Assembly: GCF_900168125.1 (NCBI RefSeq)
Contig: NZ_FUZF01000009.1
Location: 1-64,000 of the forward strand
Length of the DNA: 64,000 nucleotides
Source: Sphingobacterium nematocida
GTDB lineage: Bacteria > Bacteroidota > Bacteroidia > Sphingobacteriales > Sphingobacteriaceae
Reading direction: 5' to 3'
Part shown: piece after piece, positions 16,385 to 26,153 of the stretch
Layout of the letters: every line of letters begins with the position of its first letter
Position numbering within the stretch: the stretch's first letter is position 1
Notes under the pieces: model-generated
Told to the model about the DNA's origin: nothing
Databases searched by the model: none
Seen by the model: only the letters and a program-made list of their open reading frames with translations
Made by a program: the position numbers and the translations under genes

Positions 16385-17500
16385 CTAGTTATGGAAGATC
16401 TCTTTCAATTTGGCATCAACCTGTGCACCTCTTAAATTTCTGGCGATAATTTTGCCATCAGGATCGATCAAAAAATTGGAGGGTATGCTGCGAATGCCAT
16501 ACATGACACTGGCTTCATTTTTCCAACCTTTTAGATCGGATACTTGAGTCCACGGCAATCCATCATCGGCTATAGCTTTAAGCCAGGCGTCACGCTTATT
16601 GGCATCATCCAAGGATACACCTAAAATCTCAAATCCTTTTTCCTTATAAGCTGCATAAGCTTTCACTAAGGCTGGATTCTCGCCTCGACAAGGGCCACAC
16701 CAGGACGCCCAAAAATCGATCAGCAAATATTTGCCCCTAAAGTCTTTAGTGCTCACGGGTTTGTCATTTACATCATTCTGCGTGAAATCCATCACAGGGT
16801 TACCTACTGCAGTAAGTTTGTCAAAATGCAAAGTACGTTTCATCTGTGTGCCTGCTGTAGATGCTTTAAGATCGGCAGATATACCGTCGAATAATGTTTC
16901 TACTTCGGCAGGATTCACACCGTTATTAATCAAGTAGGTAAGTGCATCTATGCTAAAGAACGATGTAGGATTATCCCTAACATATTTTTTAAACGCAATA
17001 ATACTATTGGCTTCCAATTTTGCCATATGTGTTCTAAAATTAGTTCTGACCGTGGCATCTTTTGCGCCAACACGTCTTAGATCCATTTCTACACTTCTCA
17101 ACGAATCTGACATAAACATATATTTGTTAAAATCGTCATTTAGTTCCGATCCGATTACCTTAGACTTCTTTAAAGAATCTATCGTCTCTAGACGGATTGT
17201 TACAGGTTCTAAATAAACGATTTTGACATCTTTTCGGTTTTCCATATCACTAAATCCTTTCTGGCTGTAATCGAAATAGATTCTAGCAGGAACTGGGTTC
17301 TCTACCTTACCTTTGAATGTGAAGCTACCGTTGATCAGGAAAGTAGAGTCTACGCGTGTGGCTCCGCCTGATGCATATTGCATGTAAACTTTTTTCGGAA
17401 GTATAGAATTCCCTACTTTACCCTGAATATTAAAGCTATTTTGCTGTGCATTAACTGTTAAAACACAGAGTAAAGCAGGTATCAATAAATTTGTTTTCAT
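16385..17500 (-). CDS. TlpA-like thioredoxin with DUF4369-type N-terminal domain
   Basis: A 371-residue exported protein: signal peptide (LIPALLCVLTVNAQ), an N-terminal beta domain of the DUF4369 type (SFNIQGKVGNSILPKKVYM...STFLINGSFTFKGKV), a helical linker, and a C-terminal AhpC/TSA domain with the active site DFWASWCGPCRGE and the cis-Pro region GIRSIPSNFLIDPDG. It should reduce or isomerise disulfides outside the cytoplasm. It is the seventh gene of the leftward cassette, 21 bp after the PKD-like lipoprotein gene. The equivalent gene in the mirror cassette has a different N-terminal half. Confidence 0.85.
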   Translation of the reverse strand: MKTNLLIPALLCVLTVNAQQNSFNIQGKVGNSILPKKVYMQYASGGATRVDSTFLINGSFTFKGKVENPVPARIYFDYSQKGFSDMENRKDVKIVYLEPVTIRLETIDSLKKSKVIGSELNDDFNKYMFMSDSLRSVEMDLRRVGAKDATVRTNFRTHMAKLEANSIIAFKKYVRDNPTSFFSIDALTYLINNGVNPAEVETLFDGISADLKASTAGTQMKRTLHFDKLTAVGNPVMDFTQNDVNDKPVSTKDFRGKYLLIDFWASWCGPCRGENPALVKAYAAYKEKGFEILGVSLDDANKRDAWLKAIADDGLPWTQVSDLKGWKNEASVMYGIRSIPSNFLIDPDGKIIARNLRGAQVDAKLKEIFHN

Positions 17501-17521
17501 ATTATATATTGGTTTTGAAGC

Positions 17522-19084
17522 TTAAAATGTGGGTACTTCTTTATAGGCTACGTCAACAATGTCTGCAAAGCCTTTATACTCTTTAATCATTGTTAAATCT
17601 CCATTTAGGGGAGGAACATTAAAAAACCGTAATATACCATGGGATTTTTCAGGTAAATCAGCATCAGCTGTACCAACAATTAAGTCGTATTGCTGGTTTA
17701 ACATCGTCTGTGGTTTGGTGGTGATATTAAATCGAAAAAGATTGAATTTGAGCATAGTTATATTTTCTTTACCAAAATCTTTCATGAGCTTGTTGGTATT
17801 GGCTACATAATCATACTGATAGAGCTTGGAACCGCTGGCATAGAACATATATGGTAGCGTAGAATGAAATGCAAAAAACTTCGCTTGCTGGATATTGGGG
17901 AGATCGAGATCTCGATAGAGACTTTGTTCAAATCTGCCCACAGGACTGGCTACAACAAAACGTATCCCATGTAATGAGCGTTTGCCATTTTTTTCTAAGA
18001 TCGAATAAGCTGTACTATTAGCGAACAAGGTGCTTTCCATATAAACAATATCCTTTCCGGTATTATAACTGAAAAGTGCTTGCTCGGGATCGGTAAATGG
18101 CAACACAGAAGTACGTCTGCCGGAAGACCAATTGACAAATCGCTTATTGGTTATATCGTAGCCTAAAACAGCATTGCTGCCGCCAGAAGCTTTGGCATCT
18201 GCAACAATGTATTTGGACATTTTGAATTCGGGTTTACGATCTCCCAAGCTTGTATTCACTGGGAATTCAAACAACGGGCCTACAGAAGAGTACAGCTGGT
18301 TATAAGCGTTATTATCACCATCCACGATAAGGTAATAACCGGATGCTGTGCGCTGTAAATTTTGAGGTTTGCAATTTTCAGTTTTGTTTCCAAACTCATA
18401 CAATAAATTAAACGTTGGTCCCGATTGGAGATTTTGTTGCAGTAAATCATAAGCACCTTGATTCTCGGTTATGATAGTGATCTTGGCGGTAATCGGATTA
18501 CGATACAAATACGACATCCTAGTCCCCTTATTAAGTTTTGGCAAACCTAATGGCTCTGCTAAATCAAAGGCCTGTACCGAACGTGTAGGAGATATAACGG
18601 AAACCATATCCAAACGAACACGCTGTTCGGCCCCTTCATTACATAATACCATCCAACCTTCGGTGACAGCAGAGCCAACATTGAGCTTGAAAGGCTTGAA
18701 TGTCTGTACGCCCGTGCGCTTGTCGGTCACAACAAAACTGATATCGTACATCTTGGGAGTCAAATTGACAAAATAATTCAAGTTTTTAGAGAATGTCGAG
18801 TCTAAAGGAATAAACTCCATCTTCCCAGTACTGACATTCAGGTCTCGGACATAGGCAAACGAGTAGTTTTCATTATCTGCCGCTATCTCGCCTTCATGTA
18901 AGGAAACAATCTTTGGGTTAAGAGTTAATGTATCGATATTACCTAATACATTGATCTGATCGGGTATGTCCTTGATCTGTATCGCATTGTACTCGGTGTA
19001 ATCATAATTGCCTTTGTCTTTATAGCAAGATGCTACCAACAAAGTTGTTATTAATAGAAATATATTATAGGTTTGATTCTTCAT
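17522..19084 (-). CDS. PKD-like family surface lipoprotein
   Basis: 520 residues, lipobox LLVASC (Cys about 20), then YKDKGNYDYTEYNAIQIKDI, the start typical of the Bacteroidota PKD-like lipoproteins that accompany SusCD genes. One or two immunoglobulin-like beta domains (NYFVNLTPKMYDISFVVTDKRTGV) precede a long beta-rich C-terminal region that may be a propeller. Such proteins are probably surface glycan- or peptide-binding partners; the ligand is unknown. It lies between the DUF4843-like and thioredoxin-like genes, in the same order as in the mirror cassette (35959-37407). Confidence 0.75.
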   Translation of the reverse strand: MKNQTYNIFLLITTLLVASCYKDKGNYDYTEYNAIQIKDIPDQINVLGNIDTLTLNPKIVSLHEGEIAADNENYSFAYVRDLNVSTGKMEFIPLDSTFSKNLNYFVNLTPKMYDISFVVTDKRTGVQTFKPFKLNVGSAVTEGWMVLCNEGAEQRVRLDMVSVISPTRSVQAFDLAEPLGLPKLNKGTRMSYLYRNPITAKITIITENQGAYDLLQQNLQSGPTFNLLYEFGNKTENCKPQNLQRTASGYYLIVDGDNNAYNQLYSSVGPLFEFPVNTSLGDRKPEFKMSKYIVADAKASGGSNAVLGYDITNKRFVNWSSGRRTSVLPFTDPEQALFSYNTGKDIVYMESTLFANSTAYSILEKNGKRSLHGIRFVVASPVGRFEQSLYRDLDLPNIQQAKFFAFHSTLPYMFYASGSKLYQYDYVANTNKLMKDFGKENITMLKFNLFRFNITTKPQTMLNQQYDLIVGTADADLPEKSHGILRFFNVPPLNGDLTMIKEYKGFADIVDVAYKEVPTF

Positions 19085-19103
19085 ATTGCTTTAATTGAAT
19101 AGT

Positions 19104-19934
19104 CTATAATTTGCTGTAGTCAACGAGGTAAGCTGGACCCAACTGCATTAATGTCTTACCATCGTCTTCGTATACAGGAGTACCCGCCTGAAGCTTTTCT
19201 TCCAGGTAAACTTTAAAGATGCTGGCGGCATAATGAAATCTTGTCGTGGCAACAGGATAGAAGTTACCACCAGAATTCACATATCTCCAATCTGATGCTT
19301 TCCAGGACATCAAATCATTAAGTATTTTGAACTTTTTAACGGACCAATCTCCAAAGTAATCTCTACCTGGACTAGTGAAATAGGAAGGCTCGGTAATTAT
19401 TTCGGAATAACCAATCTTAAACTTCGTTGCATCGAGTAATTTGTTATTGCCCATATTCAATAAATACGGAAGTAATAGCTTATAATCTCCAAACTCGACC
19501 AGTTGTAACTGGATGTTGATCGATTTTTCGAGTAGAATAGGCGTGCGGAACAGTTTGATCGGAATTCGAACAGTAGACTTTCCGGCAGGCATGATGTACG
19601 TTTCCTTTAAAGGTTCAAAATCTACTCCTTCTTTTGCTGTACCACCAATAACTTTCACTTTAAAGGGGCGATCCTTATCACTAACATGTCCTAATGCACG
19701 TACAGGCACATTCATTGTATAATCCGTAAACCGAGCCGGATCATTCTGAAAACTGTAGGATAGGGAGTCGGTATAACTTAAGGGCATACCGTCGGGAGTA
19801 AAAGTGGCAACTGAATAGAAATATATGCCACTTGAATTGTCGTCTTCTCCTTGATAGAGTAGTGGCTCTTTTGTACAGGAATGTAGAAATACGCCGAATG
19901 CCACTAAGACTGAAGTGTATATGAAGTTTTTCAT
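19104..19934 (-). CDS. DUF4843-type lipoprotein
   Basis: The mature start is a lipoprotein signal, MKNFIYTSVLVAFGVFLHSC, followed by TKEPLLYQGEDDNSSGIYFY, a pattern seen in DUF4843 proteins, and then a Calx-beta-like block (GGTAKEGVDFEPL, AGKSTVRIPIKLFR). The frame is open upstream to 20015, but that would overlap the susD end and bury the signal sequence, so ATG 19934 is chosen. The product is probably an accessory surface lipoprotein of the SusCD complex. The mirror cassette carries the equivalent gene at 35242-35949 with the same GTTASEGVDFQLP-type block. Confidence 0.75.
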   Translation of the reverse strand: MKNFIYTSVLVAFGVFLHSCTKEPLLYQGEDDNSSGIYFYSVATFTPDGMPLSYTDSLSYSFQNDPARFTDYTMNVPVRALGHVSDKDRPFKVKVIGGTAKEGVDFEPLKETYIMPAGKSTVRIPIKLFRTPILLEKSINIQLQLVEFGDYKLLLPYLLNMGNNKLLDATKFKIGYSEIITEPSYFTSPGRDYFGDWSVKKFKILNDLMSWKASDWRYVNSGGNFYPVATTRFHYAASIFKVYLEEKLQAGTPVYEDDGKTLMQLGPAYLVDYSKL

Positions 19935-19971
19935 TAGAATAACTGCTTTTAATTTAGTTCTAATTTGTTTA

Positions 19972-21414
19972 TTAATCTCTATAGCGATTTTCGCTGTCGG
20001 GCAACATGGGTACATAACGGGCCGCAGTCATGGAAATATTAGCATTGGTAATTCCAGATTTTATAGTTGCAGTATTGGTTCGTTTATAGTAAAAAAACAA
20101 CTGTCCTTCGCCGTATAACTCTTTAACATACTCATTGCGTAGACGAACGGCTAGATTGTCCGTTACACTGGGGAGCCCCCTCTGATTGCGTAGTTTATTT
20201 AAATAAGCGTATGCTAACTGCTCATTTGATTCTGATTCGGTAGCAATTAGATACACTTCTCCTAAGCGAATTAATGGCAATATGCTGTTGCGATAAAGGG
20301 TAGAGGTCTCCCCAACTCTGAATTTTAAGCTATACAGGGTATTAACTTCTAGATCGTAATCTTGCCACAAATAGGAATACCTATAGTCGCTTTCCTCTCC
20401 GCTGAATAGGGCTGCAATATTGCCTGCTCTCGGAATCAAAAGGTTTGCAGATTGTGCAGATCCTGGATTAAAATAGTTTTGGAATATTAGATTGCGCCCG
20501 CTATGGTATAAACCGGTAATGATTTCTGTAGAAAAAACTCGGTCCGGATTTGCAAAATTACCCGCAATATCGGTATGCTTTATAAAGGGAAAGTAGCTCT
20601 CGCGTTTGCTGTCTTCAATTATCATTTTAGCATATTTCAAGGCATTTCCTTTATCCCCGGCATAAAGATGTACACGAGCTTTTAACGCTAAGATGGTATA
20701 GTAGTTGAAACGGAATGTCCTGTAACGAAAGGTATTGTCTGCACCTTCTAATACCGTGTTCTGCGGACCTTCATTGACAATAGGATCTGATTTTAATAGA
20801 TAGGACTCGGCTCTGTCTAAATCATTAATAATATGCTTAATCACCTCTTCTGCAGGTAAAAGTGGAGCGGGGGACACCGAAATCTCGTCCACGTAAGGAA
20901 TGCTTTTTTGACTTGCTGAGGTTTTGTATATAGGACCAAATAACCTCAGCATATCAAAATGTACGAATGCACGTATGGCAAGTGATTCTCCCAGGACAAT
21001 ATCCTGTATGTTGGATGGCAGGGTGGAACTCCTTTTTTCCACATTTTCGATGATTTTGTTGCTGTTTAAAATGACTTTATAAGCGGCATCCCAGGTCCGT
21101 TCTAACCGGCCTTTGGTATAATCAGCGGGATAAGCGTAATTGGATACTTCTGTATAGTTAACATTGGTCGTGCGGATATTATACTGCTGCCCCAATATTT
21201 CTATAAATTCGCTCCCTAGCGTAGATCCATATAATTCGCTATTTAATAACTCATTATACGTGCCGTTTAAGGCGGAGAGAATACCGGCTGGGGTATCGAA
21301 TACATTTTCTTCAACAATACGGTCAGCGGGTTTAATATCTAGCCATTTGTCACAACTGGATAGACTTAATGCCACTAGTGCTACGCAAAATATAGTTGTT
21401 CTTTTTATTTTCAT
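19972..21414 (-). CDS. SusD/RagB-type surface lipoprotein
   Basis: 480 residues, lipobox LVALSLSSC followed by DKWLDIKPADRIVEENVFD, the classic SusD opening. TPR-like helices follow, and the conserved C-terminal block is present (RLRNEYVKELYGEGQLFFYYKR), ending in YVPMLPDSE. It partners the SusC encoded 11 bp upstream. The ending GEGQLFFYYKR is nearly identical to that of the SusD in the mirror cassette (AEGQLFYYYKR), supporting a common origin of the two loci. Confidence 0.92.
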   Translation of the reverse strand: MKIKRTTIFCVALVALSLSSCDKWLDIKPADRIVEENVFDTPAGILSALNGTYNELLNSELYGSTLGSEFIEILGQQYNIRTTNVNYTEVSNYAYPADYTKGRLERTWDAAYKVILNSNKIIENVEKRSSTLPSNIQDIVLGESLAIRAFVHFDMLRLFGPIYKTSASQKSIPYVDEISVSPAPLLPAEEVIKHIINDLDRAESYLLKSDPIVNEGPQNTVLEGADNTFRYRTFRFNYYTILALKARVHLYAGDKGNALKYAKMIIEDSKRESYFPFIKHTDIAGNFANPDRVFSTEIITGLYHSGRNLIFQNYFNPGSAQSANLLIPRAGNIAALFSGEESDYRYSYLWQDYDLEVNTLYSLKFRVGETSTLYRNSILPLIRLGEVYLIATESESNEQLAYAYLNKLRNQRGLPSVTDNLAVRLRNEYVKELYGEGQLFFYYKRTNTATIKSGITNANISMTAARYVPMLPDSENRYRD

Positions 21415-21425
21415 AGTTTAAGTAA

Positions 21426-24400
21426 TTAAAAGGACACGGATGCAGAAAATGAAACTGTGCGTGCAAAAGGATAATCTATCCCGCGCTCCGTTTTTATAGT
21501 TGAAATAACAAAAAGGTCATTCATGTAAGCATTTAATCTTAGGCTGCGTATACGCGATCGCTTCATCCAATCGCCCATAAACTCATATCCCACACGAAAA
21601 GATTCTAAGGCGATGGAATTATCATCTTCAACAAAGCGGGAAGACATCTGCGTTTTCTTGGATAGTGATATGCCTTTGTAGGGGCTGATGTCTCCAGGAT
21701 TTTGCCATCTATCGTATAATGCTCGTTTGTCTTGATTACTACGAAGCCCAGCAAACGTGATGTTTTCTACCTTATTATATAGCGCACTGTTGAACGCCTG
21801 TCCGCCCCAGCGGTAACGGAAGTCTATATTGGCAGAAAACCCTTTATACGTAAACGAGGTACCGAATGTGCCTTCCAACTTCGGCCTATTGATACCCACC
21901 TGAATCTCGTCATCAAAATTGTAGTCTAATGTATAGGTACCATCTTTTTTTATGAAAAGCTCTTCTCCGGACGAAGGATCTATACCGGCGGAGACAACCG
22001 TCCAAAGTGCGTCGGGATTGGCCCCGTCGTAATATCTTCGTAAATTATTATTCCTACCGCTTTCATTGAATTTGTCCAACGTATTGCCAATGTTGTCTAT
22101 TTTGGACGATTCTGTCCTGAAATTATATCGGAAGGACCAAATCCTACGGTTAACAGGATCGTAAATGGGCGAGTAGGTAATCGTGCCGTTAAAGCCTTTG
22201 GATTCTTGATTTCCTAAGTTAGTAAGAACTGTATTGATACCTAAAGATGCCGGGACACCGATGTTAATCAATAATGGGTCGGTAGTTTTATGAAAATAGT
22301 CTACATTAAACAAGAGTTTTCTCTTCATAAAACCCGCATCAACACCGATATTTTTGTCTAACGTGGTCTGCCATTTCAAATCCGGATTGCCCAGCCCCGA
22401 TAGGACGACGCCTTCTCCAAAGAAGTTGGTAGTACTGTTGGAAAACATATAGGTGGTATAGGTCTGATAAGAACTGAAGTTCTGATTACCGGGATTACCA
22501 ACGGATCCTCTTAGTTTTAATAAATGGATCCAATCGACTCCCTTAAGGAAAGTTTCATTATGCATATTCCATGCTAAACCTGTGGACCAGGTATTGGCAT
22601 AGCGCTTGTTAGATCCAAATACCGAAGATCCACTCAACCGATAAGTCAGGTCCATTAAGTATCGTTCGTCAAAAGAATATCCACCATTTAGATAAAAACT
22701 GTTTGATCGGGAAGCATTTTCATTGTAAGCAGGTCTACCGTTTTCAGGAAAACGTTTGGCAAATGCTGCCGTCGTATAGTTGCCTTTGGAAAATCCCTGC
22801 GCAGTATATCCATTAAGCAAGGATTCGTTGGCAGCAAGACGACCACCACCAACAGCATTAATACGATGCTTCTCCTTAAACACCATGCCGTAAGTAGCGG
22901 TAAATTCACCTTCATACTGTAAGTTGTTGCTATTCCTATAAGTTAACGAGCCTCGTAGTAACGGATCAATGCGGTCATATTGCGTGCTCTCCGGTGAGAT
23001 GAAGTTGTCTGTCTCGTCAATAGATTTGGTCACCCCGAATCTAGCGCGAAGACGTAAGGAAGGTAGAACCGTATATTCGGCTGCAAAATTATTATTTATA
23101 CTGTTGCCTTTAGTCAGATTGCGACTATTTAAATGTGCGTTCCATAAAGGGTTTTCAACTTGTTCATCACTGACATTTGTTAACCACTTCTCTACAAATC
23201 CTTCTGCATTATATTTACGGTAATAGGGATTGGCTCTTGAATAGGAAGAAAAGGGAACCACTGGATCACTAGAACTGACGTAATTGACTGTCAATTTATT
23301 TGAAAACTGGAATTTATTTTTACGGTAGATCAGATCGATGTTGCCACTAAAGGTATTTCGCTTGGAGTCCTTCATTACACCGGTGATACCATTATAGTTA
23401 GCTCCAATTCCATAGCGCATACTGGCGTCGCCCCCTTCAGCGTAGATAGTCTGACGTTGATTGATGCCAGTACGCACCGGTTCGCTCAACCAATAAGTGT
23501 CTACACCACTGAGTACATCCTCCAAACGCTTGTTGTATAGTTCCATCTTTCTTACGCCGGTACCGTCCCAAGCTCCGAAATCATACCTTCCGGCAAGCAA
23601 TTCAAACTGGAGTTTCTCGTTTGCGTCCATCAAATTGTAGCTGGAAAAGTCGGGAACAGATACATTGAAATTGCTGTTGTAAGAAACCCTTAATTGTCCC
23701 GGAAGTGGCTGTTTGGTCTCGATGACAACCACACCGTTGGCTGCTTTAGAACCGTAAATGGCTGTCGAAGCAGCATCTTTAAGAATAGTGATGGAAGCTA
23801 CCCGCTCCATATCTAGATCCATTACTGTTCGAAGCGACGTTTCAAAACCGTCTAACACAAATAGAGGCTGATTGGGATCTACGCCAAATTCTTCTTTCAA
23901 TCCTACGACACTGGATTTGCCACGTATCTCTAGATCAGGAAGCCGATTGGGGTCTGAACCAAATTGATTGTTCTCCAATACTGCAAATACAGGATCTAGT
24001 GTTTTTAGACTTTGAATGATATTGGTATTGGCCACTGCTTTGAGCTCCTGACCTGTATAGGTGGTAGCCGAACCGGTAAAGCTGTCTTTTGAACGTGTAT
24101 ACACACCAGTTACGACAACGTCTTGCATTTTAGTATCTGCGGATTCCAGTTTTACCTTTATATGCCGTGGGCCATCGATCCGAACGATTTTGGGCTGATA
24201 CCCGACGTAGGTAAACCGAAGGGAATCGCTTTCGTTTCGTAGCATGATCTGGAATGCCCCCTGTTGGTCAGTTACGCTATTGAGGCGACTCTTGATCGCC
24301 AATACGTTGACTCCGGCCAGTGGTTTGCCCGATTCATCGGTAACGACTCCGGTGAGGCGCTGCTCTTGTACAGCATCGGTTATGGCTGCGACCCCAGCTT

Positions 24401-24752
24401 TGGCCTTAAGGGTGATCGTCGTACCTTGGATACTATACGTAAAAGGTTGACCACTGAAAATTTCGTTGAGCCCTTCTTTGAGGTCTCTTCGTCGAAGATC
24501 AACACTGACAGGATTGGCTCGCTTGATGAGCTTGTCGCTGTAAATAAAATCGTAACCCGATTGCTTTCGGATTTCCTTAAATACCTCGGTTAGGGCGGCA
24601 TTGCTTTTCTTAATCGTAAGATGCTGCGCAAATGAACTGGCCGTCACATGCAACATATTAAGCAGGAGTAAGAATATAGTTAGCTTCATTATGACAAATA
24701 ATTTGGAAATGCCGACAGGAGCGCGACACAAAAAATTAATGTAAAATTTCAT
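21426..24752 (-). CDS. SusC/RagA-type TonB-linked transporter with STN signalling domain
   Basis: A 1108-residue outer-membrane transporter. After the signal region (MKLTIFLLLLNMLHVTASSF) comes an STN domain (residues about 45-115; TEVFKEIRKQSGYDFIYSDK), then a carboxypeptidase-like domain (GVVTDESGKPLAGVNVLAI), a plug (RVASITILKDAASTAIYGSKA) and the barrel. STN domains contact FecR-type anti-sigma factors, and a FecR/ECF pair lies directly upstream, so transport and transcription should be coupled. The ATG at 24689 begins the hydrophobic core; the longer start at 24752 gives the extended signal peptide often seen in this class. Confidence 0.92.
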   Translation of the reverse strand: MKFYINFLCRAPVGISKLFVIMKLTIFLLLLNMLHVTASSFAQHLTIKKSNAALTEVFKEIRKQSGYDFIYSDKLIKRANPVSVDLRRRDLKEGLNEIFSGQPFTYSIQGTTITLKAKAGVAAITDAVQEQRLTGVVTDESGKPLAGVNVLAIKSRLNSVTDQQGAFQIMLRNESDSLRFTYVGYQPKIVRIDGPRHIKVKLESADTKMQDVVVTGVYTRSKDSFTGSATTYTGQELKAVANTNIIQSLKTLDPVFAVLENNQFGSDPNRLPDLEIRGKSSVVGLKEEFGVDPNQPLFVLDGFETSLRTVMDLDMERVASITILKDAASTAIYGSKAANGVVVIETKQPLPGQLRVSYNSNFNVSVPDFSSYNLMDANEKLQFELLAGRYDFGAWDGTGVRKMELYNKRLEDVLSGVDTYWLSEPVRTGINQRQTIYAEGGDASMRYGIGANYNGITGVMKDSKRNTFSGNIDLIYRKNKFQFSNKLTVNYVSSSDPVVPFSSYSRANPYYRKYNAEGFVEKWLTNVSDEQVENPLWNAHLNSRNLTKGNSINNNFAAEYTVLPSLRLRARFGVTKSIDETDNFISPESTQYDRIDPLLRGSLTYRNSNNLQYEGEFTATYGMVFKEKHRINAVGGGRLAANESLLNGYTAQGFSKGNYTTAAFAKRFPENGRPAYNENASRSNSFYLNGGYSFDERYLMDLTYRLSGSSVFGSNKRYANTWSTGLAWNMHNETFLKGVDWIHLLKLRGSVGNPGNQNFSSYQTYTTYMFSNSTTNFFGEGVVLSGLGNPDLKWQTTLDKNIGVDAGFMKRKLLFNVDYFHKTTDPLLINIGVPASLGINTVLTNLGNQESKGFNGTITYSPIYDPVNRRIWSFRYNFRTESSKIDNIGNTLDKFNESGRNNNLRRYYDGANPDALWTVVSAGIDPSSGEELFIKKDGTYTLDYNFDDEIQVGINRPKLEGTFGTSFTYKGFSANIDFRYRWGGQAFNSALYNKVENITFAGLRSNQDKRALYDRWQNPGDISPYKGISLSKKTQMSSRFVEDDNSIALESFRVGYEFMGDWMKRSRIRSLRLNAYMNDLFVISTIKTERGIDYPFARTVSFSASVSF

Positions 24753-24838
24753 ACATTTGATAGTGTTTAATGGTCAAACGGCATGTTCCGCCAAGAACAT
24801 ACGTTTGGGGTTTCATTCAATTTAGTTGTTAGCACAAT

Positions 24839-24910
24839 AAGCCCTTTTAAAGGGGCTGGATGACGTTATTAAACGCTCGCCGGAGGCACGCCAATGCCTT
24901 CGGCTTTTTT
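24839..24910. other. Two hairpins between fecR and susC genes
   Basis: AGCCCTTTT-AAAGGGGCT (about 24839-24856) and GCCGGAGGCA...TGCCTTCGGC (24879-24904). The second is followed by TTTTTT only on the plus strand. On the transcribed minus strand it lacks a U-run, so it may be a processing or stability element between fecR and susC rather than a terminator. Confidence 0.55.
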
Positions 24911-24924
24911 AATTATCTTTCAGG

Positions 24925-26073
24925 TCATATTTCATTGGTTTTGGGGTTAGTTTTGGTTATCCATATTTTATTGTTTTTAGTTACAAATTTTAGATCGCCA
25001 GTGGATTCTAGACAGGCAATCACTTCAGAAAGATTTTTAGATCGTGACACCTGACCGCTGAAAGTCTGGCTGAGATCAACACCTCGTTCGTACGCTACAT
25101 CCACACCATACCACCTCGAAACCCGCTTCATGATGTGAACAAGGCTCTCTTCGCGAAAGATAAAATCACCGTTTTTCCAGTCGATGGCTTGCTCTACATC
25201 GACAGCACGTACGGCACATCGGTCATCACTCACTGTGGCTTGATCTCCGGGTTTTAATATCCTAGATATAGAGAGATTAGCGTAACTTACTTTTACGGCT
25301 CCTTCAAGCAATGTTGTCTTTTCGTAAGGTTCGTCTCTGTAGCTTTTTATGTTGAAATGTGTACCCAGTACTTCCACTTTTTGACTTTTACTTTGTACAA
25401 AAAATGGACGTGAACTATCTTTGGCAACTTCAAAATAGGCTTCGCCATCCAATTCGACTTCACGGGCAGCACCTGCAAATCGGGTAGGGAACTTCAAGGA
25501 AGATTCGGAGTTAACCCAGACCTTGGTACCATCGGGTAGCACGATACGGTACTGGCCTTTGGAAGGAGTCTCGACAGTATGGTAAGCTATTGATAGCGCA
25601 GACTGCGGATCGGCTGTATATACTAACGCGCCCTCTTCATTTTTTGTGATTTTACTGCCCGTTTGGGATATCACGCTGCCTTCTGATATACTATCTAGAT
25701 TGACTTTCTTGCCGTCTTCCATCGTCAAAATTGCCACGTCGCCTCCAGGCAATACATCATTTTCGGATACAAGGGCAGTAGATTCAATATCGGGAGCAAC
25801 CGGGCCACTGATGAAATAGAAACCACCCCCCAAAAGTAGGATTACAGATGCTGCCGCCGCAATTGTCTTCCAGTTGACCAAAGAACGGACAACGGTGGTT
25901 TGCGTGGCAAACTGTTTTTCAAAATCGACTTTGGCACGATTTAGCTCTTCTTCGGAAAGCGAAGAGGGCTGATTAAGATGAATATGATGAATCCATCGGT
26001 GTAATAACGCCAGCTCTTCAGGGCTGCATAATCCCGATTTGTATTTTTCTAATAGTTCCTTTGGTTCCTTCAT
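24925..26073 (-). CDS. FecR-type anti-sigma factor
   Basis: 382 residues: a short cytoplasmic N-terminal region that would hold the sigma factor, one membrane span (TIAAAASVILLLGGGFYF, residues about 70-88) and a periplasmic FecR domain (YRIVLPDGTKVWVNSESSLKFP, REVELDGEAYFEVAKD, VEVLGTHFNIKSY). A C-terminal DUF4974-type secretin/STN-like domain follows (FIFREESLVHIMKRVSRWYGVDV). It relays the state of the STN-type SusC to the ECF sigma factor. It lies about 80 bp downstream of the sigma gene and about 170 bp upstream of susC. Confidence 0.93.
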   Translation of the reverse strand: MKEPKELLEKYKSGLCSPEELALLHRWIHHIHLNQPSSLSEEELNRAKVDFEKQFATQTTVVRSLVNWKTIAAAASVILLLGGGFYFISGPVAPDIESTALVSENDVLPGGDVAILTMEDGKKVNLDSISEGSVISQTGSKITKNEEGALVYTADPQSALSIAYHTVETPSKGQYRIVLPDGTKVWVNSESSLKFPTRFAGAAREVELDGEAYFEVAKDSSRPFFVQSKSQKVEVLGTHFNIKSYRDEPYEKTTLLEGAVKVSYANLSISRILKPGDQATVSDDRCAVRAVDVEQAIDWKNGDFIFREESLVHIMKRVSRWYGVDVAYERGVDLSQTFSGQVSRSKNLSEVIACLESTGDLKFVTKNNKIWITKTNPKTNEI

Positions 26074-26153
26074 GTGATTTAGGGCCTTATATTACTAAGA
26101 CGGTAAGAGAAACCGTTGTGGGTACAGGGAAACTAAAAAAAATATGAATTTAT

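Noticed and set aside
19935..20015. N-terminal extension of the DUF4843-type gene
   Set aside because: Would overlap the susD end and place about 27 residues before a complete lipoprotein signal.
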